DNA of 6,667 nucleotides from Spirochaetota bacterium (GCA_023135745.1 JAGLSM010000117.1:1-6667), one strand, 5' to 3'. Positions 1 through 5,719 are shown, counted from the first letter of the stretch. Made by a program: numbers and translations. Notes: generated by a model not told the origin, from the sequence alone.

Positions 1-2
1 CT

Positions 3-215
3 ATTGGAGGAAAACGTTCTTCATTTTCTAAAAACGACATTCTGAAATTAAAGCTTCAAAGTATTATCAATAAAAAGCAGGTTTACCCATATCCTAATTT
101 CATCAGCGGAAAAGTAAGCCTTCCCAATATTTCGCTGATCTACCAACTGAATACTCAAAGTGCCTTAAAAAAATCCTCTTTTATATATTCTAACATTCCT
201 GTAAAAAAGATCTGA
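3..215 (+). CDS. C-terminal fragment of an unrecognised protein (5' end outside window)
   Basis: The third forward frame is open from the window edge to a TGA at 213-215, giving 70 residues that begin IGGKRSSFSKND and end IYSNIPVKKI. The other two forward frames hit stops within the first 45 bases. No start codon is needed because the gene enters from the left. The segment is basic (many Lys), with no membrane segment, cysteine cluster or motif I can name. It is followed by about 155 bases of non-coding DNA before the next gene, so it is probably the end of its own transcription unit. The open frame and amino-acid mix look like real coding sequence, but 70 codons in AT-rich DNA is only moderate evidence. 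I do not assign a function. Confidence 0.5.
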   Translation: MGGKRSSFSKNDILKLKLQSIINKKQVYPYPNFISGKVSLPNISLIYQLNTQSALKKSSFIYSNIPVKKI

Positions 216-278
216 CACTGCCTTGTAGGTCTAAGTGCAATAAAAAATATCCAAAATAATACTGATGCAAAAAATCGG

Positions 279-316
279 GACAAATGCCTTTAATGTCTAA
301 ATAATTTGACAAATGC
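279..316 (+). repeat. Direct repeat GACAAATGC upstream of the ketoacyl synthase gene
   Basis: The nonamer GACAAATGC occurs at 279-287 and again at 308-316, starts 29 bases apart (close to three helical turns). The second copy overlaps the candidate -35 box at 306-311. Two copies this near a promoter could be a regulator site on one face of the DNA, but two nine-base matches in AT-rich DNA may also be chance. Confidence 0.3.
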
Positions 317-333
317 AGCAAACTATATTTAAC
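306..333 (+). promoter_or_regulatory. Possible sigma70-type promoter for the ketoacyl synthase gene
   Basis: A consensus -35 hexamer TTGACA lies at 306-311. With a 16-base spacer the -10 would be TTTAAC at 328-333 (4 of 6). A better hexamer, TATATT at 324-329, is only 12 bases away, too close for this -35. The leader would be about 30 bases. The -35 is convincing and the -10 is not. The gap 216-370 is otherwise non-coding. Confidence 0.35.
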
Positions 334-370
334 TTTAACGAACTAAATTTCATATCTGCAAGGCAATTAA

Positions 371-1642
371 ATGTACAATGTAAAACGAAACCCGCATGAA
401 ACTAGAGTAGTTATCACCGGAATGGGGACAATAAATCCAATAGCCAATGATGTAAGCGAATTCTGGGAAAATTTAATCGCAGGCAAGTCAGGAGTACGTC
501 TGGCTCAAAGAACCGATTTAAGCGATTTTCCCGTAAAAATTGGTGGTGAAGTTGATTTTCCGGATCTGTCTAAATACATTCATAAAAAAATGATCCGAAG
601 ACTTGGCAGGTTTATAATACTTGGGCATGTAGCTGCTTCTCAGGCCTACTGGGACGCGGGGTTTGATAAAGATGAAGTCGCAAAAAACCCGCATAGATAC
701 GGAGCAATAATAGGTACAGGAGATGCCGGTAACGAGCTTCATTATAAAACCTTTGAGCGTATGGAAGAGAGCGGTATGGATAGCGTATCTCCTTTTTATG
801 TTGTTGGGGTTATACCTAATACCCCGCCTGCTTATTTTGCCAAGGAATTCGGTCTCTTTGGGCCTAATTTTTCTGTTAATTCCGCGTGTGCGACAAGCAA
901 TCATGCCTTTGGCACAGCAGCTGCAATGATTAAATCGGGGTTTGCGGATGTTATGTTTGCCGGTGGAACTGAAGCTGTAGTAGCGAAACCCGGGTTTGCC
1001 GGATTTGGTGTGATATATGCGCTTTCAAGGAGAAATGATACTCCTGCAACCGCAAGCCGACCATTTGATAAAGACAGGGACGGTTTTGTTCTTGGAGAGG
1101 GATCCGGAGTGCTTTGTCTCGAAGAACTTGAACACGCTAAAAAACGAGGTGCGAAAATTTATGCTGAGCTGACCGGTTATGGTATGTCGTGTGACGCTTA
1201 TGATTTGGTTGCTCCTCATCCCGAAGGACGCGGAGCAAGCGCGGCTATGCAAAGTGCCCTTGAAAATGCTGAACTAAATACCGGAGACATAGATCTTATA
1301 AATGCGCATGGTACATCAACGCAATTGGGAGATCTTACGGAAAACAATGCCATAAGAAAGACATTTGGCGATGATACGGACAGAATTCCTCTTCACAGCA
1401 CAAAATCAATGATTGGACACCTCATTGGTGCTGCCGGCGGTACTGAAGCCATAGCTGCAATACTGGCTCTGGAAAAAGGAGTTATACATCCGTCCATCAA
1501 TCTGTTCGAACAGGATCCGGAAATTAAACTTAACATAGTAGCCAATAAACCTATGGAAAAAAAGGTTAAACATGTTCTTTCAAACAGTTTTGGATTCGGC
1601 GGTCAGAATTCATCGATAATTATCAGTAAATTTGAAGATTGA
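371..1642 (+). CDS. fabF: Beta-ketoacyl-ACP synthase II-type enzyme (FabF-like)
   Basis: This is a condensing enzyme of the type II fatty acid synthase. It takes an acyl group on its active-site cysteine and joins it to malonyl-ACP with loss of CO2, giving beta-ketoacyl-ACP in the cytosol. The 423 residues fit the FabF size (about 410) with a slightly long N-terminus before VVITGMG. The catalytic set is complete: nucleophile Cys173 in the SACATS motif, His313 in NAHGTSTQLGD, Lys345 in STKSMIGH, His350, and the glycine-rich FGFGG loop at 407-411 with the gating Phe. The ATG at 371 has an AAGG at 360-363 seven bases upstream. No acpP, fabG or fabD lies beside it, so it is an orphan relative to a fab cluster in this window. 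Its end overlaps the rhomboid gene by 11 bases, which suggests co-transcription. The family is certain. Whether it is the housekeeping FabF or a specialised synthase for an unusual lipid cannot be told here. Base composition is much richer in G+C than the 4.7-5.7 kb region. Confidence 0.93.
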   Translation: MYNVKRNPHETRVVITGMGTINPIANDVSEFWENLIAGKSGVRLAQRTDLSDFPVKIGGEVDFPDLSKYIHKKMIRRLGRFIILGHVAASQAYWDAGFDKDEVAKNPHRYGAIIGTGDAGNELHYKTFERMEESGMDSVSPFYVVGVIPNTPPAYFAKEFGLFGPNFSVNSACATSNHAFGTAAAMIKSGFADVMFAGGTEAVVAKPGFAGFGVIYALSRRNDTPATASRPFDKDRDGFVLGEGSGVLCLEELEHAKKRGAKIYAELTGYGMSCDAYDLVAPHPEGRGASAAMQSALENAELNTGDIDLINAHGTSTQLGDLTENNAIRKTFGDDTDRIPLHSTKSMIGHLIGAAGGTEAIAAILALEKGVIHPSINLFEQDPEIKLNIVANKPMEKKVKHVLSNSFGFGGQNSSIIISKFED

Positions 1643-2489
1643 CGGCAGGCTGACAGAACAAAAAGCTAATGAATGGTCACTTGTTTTACTGGCAATGGGA
1701 ATTCCTCATAAAATTAATGCTCAAAAGGAAGACTCGTTTATCGAGGTTCCTTCCGGATTTTTACAGCAAGCTGAAAATCAGATAAATCTCTATGAGGCTG
1801 AAATATCAGCTGTAATTTTACCTGAAAAGTACATAGATCCGGTTCCTATACCTGTATTTACACCATTAATACTCTATATTTTTCACATACTTGTTTATAG
1901 TTCATCTGCTCATACCTGGATTAATTCAGGAGCTGCGGTTTCATCAAAAATGATTGAAGGCCAATGGTGGAGGGGGATTACTGCCTTGACACTTCACGCG
2001 GATATAGGTCATCTATTATCCAATATTGTTTTTGGAGTCATTGCAGCTGTTTCTATTTTCCGGTTGACAGGGTCGGGATTAGGATGGTTTCTTATAATAA
2101 TATCAGGATTTTTTGCGAATATGTTAAATGCCTTGATTTATAAAGCCGGGCATTCTGCCATCGGATCATCTACATCCGTTTTTGGCGCTCTTGGAATACT
2201 TACAGCTTTTCAGGTTTTTCGTAAAAGAAAACGAGGATGGGTGCCTGTTGCAGGGGCGGCGGCACTTCTTGCTCTGCTGGGTCAGGCTCCAAATAGTGAT
2301 TTAAGCGGGCATCTGTTTGGAATGATATGCGGATTTGTAATTGGTGTAGTTTTCATACTAATTACAAAGAAGATTAAGAACCTGGAAACATTCCCTCTTC
2401 CCAATCGTGATAAGTTTCAGACTATGTTTTACCTTATAAATATTTTGATACCGGTTGTTTCCTGGTTAATCGCTTTTAATAAAATATAG
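1632..2489 (+). CDS. Rhomboid-family intramembrane serine protease
   Basis: This is a polytopic membrane protease that cuts transmembrane substrates within the bilayer. Residues 1-70 form a soluble N-terminal region. Hydrophobic segments lie at about 72-90, 125-146, 150-172, 178-196, 205-218, 224-246 and 264-283, a 6+1 topology. Family marks are visible in order: WWR at 112-114 in loop 1; His122, His127 and Asn131 in the HADIGHLLSN motif of TM2; the nucleophile Ser180 in GSSTSVFG (178-185) of TM4; and the partner His227 in SGHLFG of TM6. The usual GxSG reads G-S-S-T here, with Thr181 in the last glycine position. The start is TTG at 1632, inside the synthase gene, with no clear ribosome binding site, so translation is probably coupled to the upstream gene. 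The next in-frame ATG (1695) would remove the beginning of the conserved-looking N-terminal segment. The substrate is unknown. I am confident of the family and less so of the exact start. Confidence 0.88.
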   Translation: MKIDGRLTEQKANEWSLVLLAMGIPHKINAQKEDSFIEVPSGFLQQAENQINLYEAEISAVILPEKYIDPVPIPVFTPLILYIFHILVYSSSAHTWINSGAAVSSKMIEGQWWRGITALTLHADIGHLLSNIVFGVIAAVSIFRLTGSGLGWFLIIISGFFANMLNALIYKAGHSAIGSSTSVFGALGILTAFQVFRKRKRGWVPVAGAAALLALLGQAPNSDLSGHLFGMICGFVIGVVFILITKKIKNLETFPLPNRDKFQTMFYLINILIPVVSWLIAFNKI

Positions 2490-2492
2490 TAT

Positions 2493-2521
2493 TTGACATC
2501 ATAATTAGCAGGTGGTAAAAT
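2493..2521 (+). promoter_or_regulatory. Strong sigma70-like promoter for the response regulator
   Basis: TTGACA at 2493-2498, a 17-base spacer and TAAAAT at 2516-2521 (5 of 6) form an almost ideal housekeeping promoter. It begins four bases after the rhomboid stop codon. Transcription would start near 2528, giving a leader of about 45 bases before the ATG at 2573. The response regulator therefore probably has its own start of transcription. Confidence 0.65.
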
Positions 2522-2572
2522 AACCATCATTTCAGCAATGAATGGATTGCAGTCTTTTTCAAGAATCTTAAA

Positions 2573-3151
2573 ATGGGTGTAAATGTGAAAAAAGCAAAGA
2601 TCCTTATTGTAGAAGACAGCCGTATTACTGCTACCCTGATAGAAAACAAGCTTAATAAATTCGGATATATTGTGCCGAATATTATAACTTCCGGTAATGA
2701 AGCGCTTGACAAAGTAAAAGATATAAATCCTGATTTAATCCTGATGGACATTGTTTTAAAAGGCGCGATTGATGGAATTGAAACAATGGAGGAAATAAAA
2801 AAAATCGTGGATGTTCCCGTTATTTATCTAACGGCTGATAATACTGAAAAGGTCCTTGAAAGGGCGCAGGCAACAGCACCATATGGTTATCTAATAAAAC
2901 CTATTAACAGCATTAACCTGCATACTGCAGTAGAAACAGCGCTTCATAGACACCGGCTTGAATTAACGGTTAAAAGGCAAAATAGTGAACTTATTGAAAA
3001 ACAGGAAGAGATGCTTACAATTATAAAACATAGTAAAAACATTAATAATAAATTTAAAAAATCATCGAATAAATATGACAAAGAAAGTAATTCACTTAAA
3101 AAGGAAGTTAATGAATTACTTCTTAAAATGGGGAAACCGAAAAAGTATTAA
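2573..3151 (+). CDS. Response regulator: single receiver domain with coiled-coil tail
   Basis: Residues 8-125 form a CheY-like receiver. The acidic pair Glu14-Asp15, phospho-acceptor Asp59 in LILMDI, switch Thr87 in YLTAD and Lys109 in YLIKP are all present, so it should accept phosphate from a histidine kinase. The stretch DGIETMEEIKK and the APYGYLIKP motif resemble receivers common in sulfate reducers and methanogens. Residues 126-192 are rich in Lys, Glu and Asn with heptad-like spacing, probably a coiled coil. No helix-turn-helix, GGDEF or other output domain follows, so it likely acts through protein contact or phosphotransfer. No kinase gene is near, so it is an orphan here. Start: ATG at 2573 gives MGVNVKKAKILIVED; an in-frame GTG at 2585 would give the more usual MKKAKILIVED. 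Neither has a strong ribosome binding site. The gene ends two bases from the stop of the convergent ferredoxin gene, with no hairpin between. Confidence 0.88.
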   Translation: MGVNVKKAKILIVEDSRITATLIENKLNKFGYIVPNIITSGNEALDKVKDINPDLILMDIVLKGAIDGIETMEEIKKIVDVPVIYLTADNTEKVLERAQATAPYGYLIKPINSINLHTAVETALHRHRLELTVKRQNSELIEKQEEMLTIIKHSKNINNKFKKSSNKYDKESNSLKKEVNELLLKMGKPKKY

Positions 3152-3153
3152 TA

Positions 3154-3921
3154 TTATATAAGGTTGCCTTCCAGATCTATTACGATTTTCTTAAGGGCTA
3201 TATTTTTTCCCGATTTTTCAATGGCTTCCTGAACAATCAGATTAAGCCCTGAACAGCATGGAACTACCATAATTGCTACTGTTAGAGAGTATATCGTATT
3301 GTGTTTAATTATTTCCGCGATCTTGTCGATGTACTTTGAAGTATCATCCAGTTTTGGACAGGCAATTATCAGTTTTTTTCCCTTTAAAAGCTCATTATGA
3401 AAAGCTCCAATTGAAAAAGCTGTACAATCAGCGGCAATAAGAAGGTCGCATTCATTAAAATAAGGTGCCATAGGTGATACAAGATGAAGCTGAATAGGCC
3501 ACTGACTCAATTCAGATGGAACTGTTCCAACAGGAGCAGCATTTTGCGCTGAAGCTGCGGAAGGAGCCTTACTCAGGTCTCTTGCCATTGATCCGGGACA
3601 GCCTCCGCCGTGTGAATGAGCTTTGACAGGATGTGCGTGTCCATGACCATGAACTTCTGATGCCGCATCTTCTCCTTTTGTTTCTTTTACATATTCGTAC
3701 GTTGCCTGTGAGTCATATTCGTCGCATTCCATTTCAACAACTTTTAAAGCGTCAGTTGGACAGACATCCAGACATGCTCCCAAACCGTCACAGTATATCT
3801 CTTTAACCAGTACGGCTTTGTTTTCTTCATCCATAACCAGCGCGCCTTCCGCGCATGCTGTTGTACACAAGGTACAGCCGTTACACTTGTCTCTGTCTAT
3901 TGTAATAATAGGTCGTTTCAT
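3154..3921 (-). CDS. Ferredoxin-like Fe-S protein with His-rich linker and Cys-rich C-terminal domain
   Basis: The N-terminal part (5-62) is a two-cluster ferredoxin fold. Cluster I is complete (Cys13, Cys16, Cys19, Cys23). Cluster II has Cys44, Cys50 and Cys54 followed by Pro, but Leu47 replaces the second cysteine, so it may hold a 3Fe-4S centre or a 4Fe-4S centre with another ligand. A linker (91-104) carries six histidines in HGHGHAH and AHSH, then GGGCPGS with Cys108: a likely metal-binding stretch. The C-terminal domain (about 140-255) has further cysteines in AADC (166), ACPK (188) and VPCCSG (222, 223), 14 cysteines in all. No signal peptide or membrane segment, so cytosolic. The architecture occurs in anaerobes as an annotated 4Fe-4S protein of unknown role, and electron transfer or metal handling is inference. 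The ATG at 3921-3919 has GGAGGA six bases upstream. It is divergent from the Crp/Fnr gene and shares a control region with it. Confidence 0.85.
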   Translation of the reverse strand: MKRPIITIDRDKCNGCTLCTTACAEGALVMDEENKAVLVKEIYCDGLGACLDVCPTDALKVVEMECDEYDSQATYEYVKETKGEDAASEVHGHGHAHPVKAHSHGGGCPGSMARDLSKAPSAASAQNAAPVGTVPSELSQWPIQLHLVSPMAPYFNECDLLIAADCTAFSIGAFHNELLKGKKLIIACPKLDDTSKYIDKIAEIIKHNTIYSLTVAIMVVPCCSGLNLIVQEAIEKSGKNIALKKIVIDLEGNLI

Positions 3922-3927
3922 TTATTT

Positions 3928-3933
3928 TCCTCC
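3928..3933 (-). promoter_or_regulatory. Ribosome binding site of the ferredoxin-like gene
   Basis: The minus strand reads GGAGGA here, six bases before the ATG at 3921. It is the best Shine-Dalgarno match in the window, fixes the start codon and suggests efficient translation. Confidence 0.75.
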
Positions 3934-3962
3934 ATTTTTATTTCATATCCTACTTATTGTGT

Positions 3963-3968
3963 ATTATA
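3963..3968 (-). promoter_or_regulatory. -10 box of the ferredoxin-like gene
   Basis: The minus strand reads TATAAT exactly. The bases 16-18 further upstream (for example GCAAAA at 3991-3986) do not resemble TTGACA. A good -10 with no -35 is typical of an activator-dependent promoter. The predicted start of transcription is near 3956, leaving a leader of about 35 bases. Confidence 0.5.
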
Positions 3969-3981
3969 TTAAGCATAATTT

Positions 3982-4012
3982 CATATTTTGCCTTGATTTG
4001 AGTCAAAATATG
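3982..4012. repeat. Perfect 9-base inverted repeat around the FNR-like box
   Basis: CATATTTTG at 3982-3990 and its exact reverse complement CAAAATATG at 4004-4012 are separated by 13 bases. The right arm overlaps the FNR-like box by three bases. It could be a second operator or extended regulator contacts. It lacks the U-run and G+C stem of a terminator. Confidence 0.5.
3993..4006. promoter_or_regulatory. FNR-like operator TTGAT-N4-GTCAA
   Basis: The site reads TTGATTTGAGTCAA and matches the FNR consensus TTGATnnnnATCAA at 9 of 10 fixed positions. Its centre is about 43.5 bases upstream of the predicted ferredoxin transcription start, near the -41.5 spacing of class II activation. It also covers the candidate -35 region of the divergent Crp/Fnr gene, which would favour autorepression. 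The neighbouring regulator has the E-x-x-S-R recognition residues that read TTGAT half-sites, so it is the natural ligand. Confidence 0.6.
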
Positions 4013-4026
4013 TGTTTTTTTATTAT
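3998..4026 (+). promoter_or_regulatory. Probable promoter of the Crp/Fnr regulator gene
   Basis: TTGAGT at 3998-4003, a 17-base spacer and TATTAT at 4021-4026 (5 of 6) give a plausible sigma70 promoter starting near 4033. A perfect TATAAT overlaps at 4024-4029 but would start transcription inside the ribosome binding site. Either way the -35 region lies under the FNR-like box. Confidence 0.4.
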
Positions 4027-4034
4027 AATCTTTC

Positions 4035-4040
4035 AAGGAG
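4035..4040 (+). promoter_or_regulatory. Ribosome binding site fixing the GTG start of the regulator
   Basis: AAGGAG is seven bases before the GTG at 4048. This decides against the in-frame ATG at 4012, which would place the operator arm and promoter inside the coding region and has no ribosome binding site. Confidence 0.8.
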
Positions 4041-4047
4041 ATCTTTT

Positions 4048-4677
4048 GTGAAACTATTGAATAAGATTAATAATATAAGCTTCTTAAAGTCATATAAAAA
4101 GGGAGAAACTATTTTTTTATCCGGGAATGAAGCCCATGGGTTTTATTATATTAATTCCGGAGAGGTTAGAGCATATAAAACGGATTCTGGTGGAAAAGAA
4201 GTAGAGGTAGGACGGTTTTATGCGGAAGATTATTTTGGCGAAGTAATTCTTTTTACCGCAAATACTTTTCCTGTTTCTACTGAAACTACAAAGGATTCAA
4301 AGATAGTTTTTATAAAAAAGACAGATGTACTGGAACTCCTTAAAAAAGATGCTGAGGTTTCAAAATTCTTTATCGAACTATTGGCTTTTAAATGTGAAAA
4401 ACTAAGGAAGCGGATAGAGACACTTACTCTTAAAACTGTCCGTCAGCGTCTCGCACAGTATCTCCTGGCAAGATGCGGGGGGCATAATCATTGTGTTGTA
4501 CATCTTGAGATAAAAAAGTCTCAGTTGGCAAAACAGCTGGGAACAATCAGCGAAACTCTCTCAAGAAATTTAAAGAGTCTTCAAAATGAAGAAATAATCA
4601 TAGTTAAAAAAAATGTGATACATATAATAAATTGTATAAAACTCAGGCAGGAATTAAATAGTACTTTGCATAAATAA
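4048..4677 (+). CDS. Crp/Fnr-family transcriptional regulator
   Basis: A 209-residue regulator from the GTG start. Residues 10-95 form the cyclic-nucleotide-binding-type beta barrel (YKKGETIFLSGN, YYINSGEVRAY, DYFGEV). About 94-127 is the long dimer helix. 128-205 is the winged helix-turn-helix, with the recognition helix around GTISETLSRNLKSL. Glu169, Ser172 and Arg173 match the E-x-x-S-R trio of FNR and DNR-type proteins that contact TTGAT. FNR's N-terminal Fe-S cysteines are absent: the only cysteines are 116, 143, 149 and 196. The sensor is therefore not the classic FNR cluster, and a heme or NO sensor of the DNR/HcpR type, or another redox mechanism, is a reasonable guess. Residues 143-149 read CGGHNHC, a cluster of metal-ligand residues just before the DNA-binding domain. 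It is divergent from the ferredoxin-like gene, its likely target, with a shared operator in between. Confidence 0.9.
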   Translation: MKLLNKINNISFLKSYKKGETIFLSGNEAHGFYYINSGEVRAYKTDSGGKEVEVGRFYAEDYFGEVILFTANTFPVSTETTKDSKIVFIKKTDVLELLKKDAEVSKFFIELLAFKCEKLRKRIETLTLKTVRQRLAQYLLARCGGHNHCVVHLEIKKSQLAKQLGTISETLSRNLKSLQNEEIIIVKKNVIHIINCIKLRQELNSTLHK

Positions 4678-4725
4678 AAGATGGTAGTTTAAATATGTTT
4701 ACCGAGATAAGAAAAGAAATATAAA

Positions 4726-5220
4726 TTAAGCTTTTTTAATTTTTACAAATTCAACTATTATTCCGCCTATTACTGATGCAAATATCCCAAGTATCAATAC
4801 CAAAATAATATTCTGGGTTTCATTTTTTTTCAATTGTCTATTTTGTAATTCAAGAATTGCATTGATTTTTTTTCTTTTTGTTTTTAATGCAATTTGTAGT
4901 TTTTTTAGATCATAACTTATAATTCTATGATTTTTATATTCCTTTTTAAATTTTAAATATATTTTCCCTAGATCATTTTGTAATTTGTATAATGATTCAC
5001 TTGCTTTTTTTATATTGCTTTTTGAAGAAGGCAATATTGTCAACATAAAAAGTAAAATTATTGGAATTAATAATGATAGAAAAATATATAAAAATGTTTT
5101 AAACCCAATTCTCAAATGTTTGATTCTATCATAATTATCATATACCAATGTAATAGAAATAGGGAATATATTTAGAAACCATAATATTTTATACAAGGGA
5201 TGTGACCTTTTTATAAACAT
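4726..5220 (-). CDS. Hypothetical membrane protein with coiled coil
   Basis: A 164-residue protein that I do not recognise. Hydrophobic segments lie at about 10-27, 41-63 and 136-158. Between the last two is a Lys-rich, heptad-like helical stretch (68-135) such as a coiled coil. The layout resembles a membrane-anchored helical hairpin. There is no enzyme motif and no cysteine. The ATG at 5220-5218 has AAGGAG five bases upstream (5231-5226), which supports a real gene. Coding bases are extremely AT-rich: 5041-5100 has 8 G or C in 60, against 35 in 60 at 1201-1260 in the synthase. It is alone on its strand between the Crp/Fnr gene and the ferritin, with a candidate promoter of its own. Recent acquisition is a fair inference from composition. 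Function unknown. Confidence 0.7.
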   Translation of the reverse strand: MFIKRSHPLYKILWFLNIFPISITLVYDNYDRIKHLRIGFKTFLYIFLSLLIPIILLFMLTILPSSKSNIKKASESLYKLQNDLGKIYLKFKKEYKNHRIISYDLKKLQIALKTKRKKINAILELQNRQLKKNETQNIILVLILGIFASVIGGIIVEFVKIKKA

Positions 5221-5225
5221 ATTTT

Positions 5226-5231
5226 CTCCTT
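5226..5231 (-). promoter_or_regulatory. Ribosome binding site of the membrane protein gene
   Basis: The minus strand reads AAGGAG, five bases before the ATG at 5220. It is the main evidence that this AT-rich frame is translated. Confidence 0.65.
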
Positions 5232-5297
5232 AACATATAGATGAAATATAACAAAGATTATCGGTTTTAGATAAATTAGAAGTATTTGAGGTTAAAA

Positions 5298-5327
5298 ATT
5301 ATAAAAAAATTGTTCATAAAATATCAA
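5298..5327 (-). promoter_or_regulatory. Candidate promoter for the membrane protein gene
   Basis: On the minus strand TTGATA (5327-5322, 5 of 6), an 18-base spacer and a perfect TATAAT (5303-5298) point toward the membrane protein. Transcription would start near 5291, with a leader of about 70 bases. Such matches arise easily in DNA this rich in A and T. Confidence 0.4.
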
Positions 5328-5356
5328 TTAGTTACTCAGGTCATTTTGGCTCTATT

Positions 5357-5629
5357 ATGATAAATAAAGGAAAGATTGGTTCTCGATTCAAAATGTATAA
5401 AGAAGAAAATATGGTAAATAATGGGATTATTATCGGTAAAAATATTGATCCAATAAAAGATAAGGAATATTCGGGCTTAGATAAGCCTGTTTTCATTAGA
5501 GATGATAATGGAAAAGACACACCTATTTCACTGGATAAACTTAAACTTAAATCAGGGACATATATTTTAGGAATAAATAATGGATTAGTTGCTATAACAT
5601 ATGTTGAAAAAAAAATCAGATTATCATAA
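5357..5629 (+). CDS. Small hypothetical protein or gene remnant
   Basis: A 90-codon frame from ATG 5357 to the TAA at 5627-5629. The C-terminal half (KSGTYILGINNG, ITYVEKKIRLS) looks like a beta-strand-rich folded protein, but I cannot name the family. No ribosome binding site precedes 5357. ATG 5411, with AGAAGA at 5401-5406, is an alternative start giving 72 residues. The frame stays open upstream to 5252 with no ATG, GTG or TTG codon, which could mean the tail of a longer gene that lost its start. The stretch 5221-5729 holds nothing else besides two candidate promoters. It is AT-rich like the membrane protein gene. Confidence 0.4.
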   Translation: MINKGKIGSRFKMYKEENMVNNGIIIGKNIDPIKDKEYSGLDKPVFIRDDNGKDTPISLDKLKLKSGTYILGINNGLVAITYVEKKIRLS

Positions 5630-5685
5630 AACACTACTATCATTACATCTCTCTTATTTTACTGTTCATATTTATTCTTACATAC

Positions 5686-5691
5686 TATAAT
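5686..5691 (+). promoter_or_regulatory. -10 box of the ferritin gene
   Basis: A perfect TATAAT. At 17 bases upstream the hexamer is TGTTCA (3 of 6), a weak -35. Transcription would start near 5698 with a leader of about 32 bases. No Fur-type inverted repeat is visible in 5630-5729. Confidence 0.4.
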
Positions 5692-5719
5692 TACAGACAA
5701 AATAGAAAGTGTTTTTAAT

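Noticed and set aside
518..904. 128-codon minus-strand frame inside the ketoacyl synthase gene
   Set aside because: It lies wholly within a gene with clear catalytic motifs and its translation has no recognisable domain; it is an antisense shadow, as are 723-929 (+) and 1025-1252 (-).
2527..2751. 74-codon minus-strand frame over the response regulator start
   Set aside because: It is antisense to the receiver-domain coding region and would overlap the promoter leader; no ribosome binding site.
3149..3156. Bidirectional terminator between the response regulator and ferredoxin genes
   Set aside because: The two stop codons are two bases apart and no G+C-rich hairpin with a T-run is visible around them.
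4012..4047. Twelve-residue N-terminal extension of the regulator from ATG 4012
   Set aside because: It has no ribosome binding site and would cover the promoter and part of the operator; GTG 4048 has AAGGAG at the right distance.
3818..4051. 77-codon plus-strand frame antisense to the ferredoxin N-terminus
   Set aside because: Cluster I and the start of the ferredoxin gene occupy the other strand; the frame runs through the shared control region.
4723..4742. Hairpin AAATTAA / TTAATTT near the end of the Crp/Fnr gene and membrane gene
   Set aside because: The stem has only A-T pairs, begins just before and runs into the end of the membrane protein gene, and lacks a clear U-run on either strand. 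Such palindromes are expected by chance in this AT-rich stretch.
5341..5643. 100-codon minus-strand frame opposite the small ORF
   Set aside because: Its hydrophobic, Ser/Ile/Phe-rich translation is what AT-rich antisense DNA gives, and no ribosome binding site precedes it. It cannot be fully excluded because the plus-strand ORF is itself weak.
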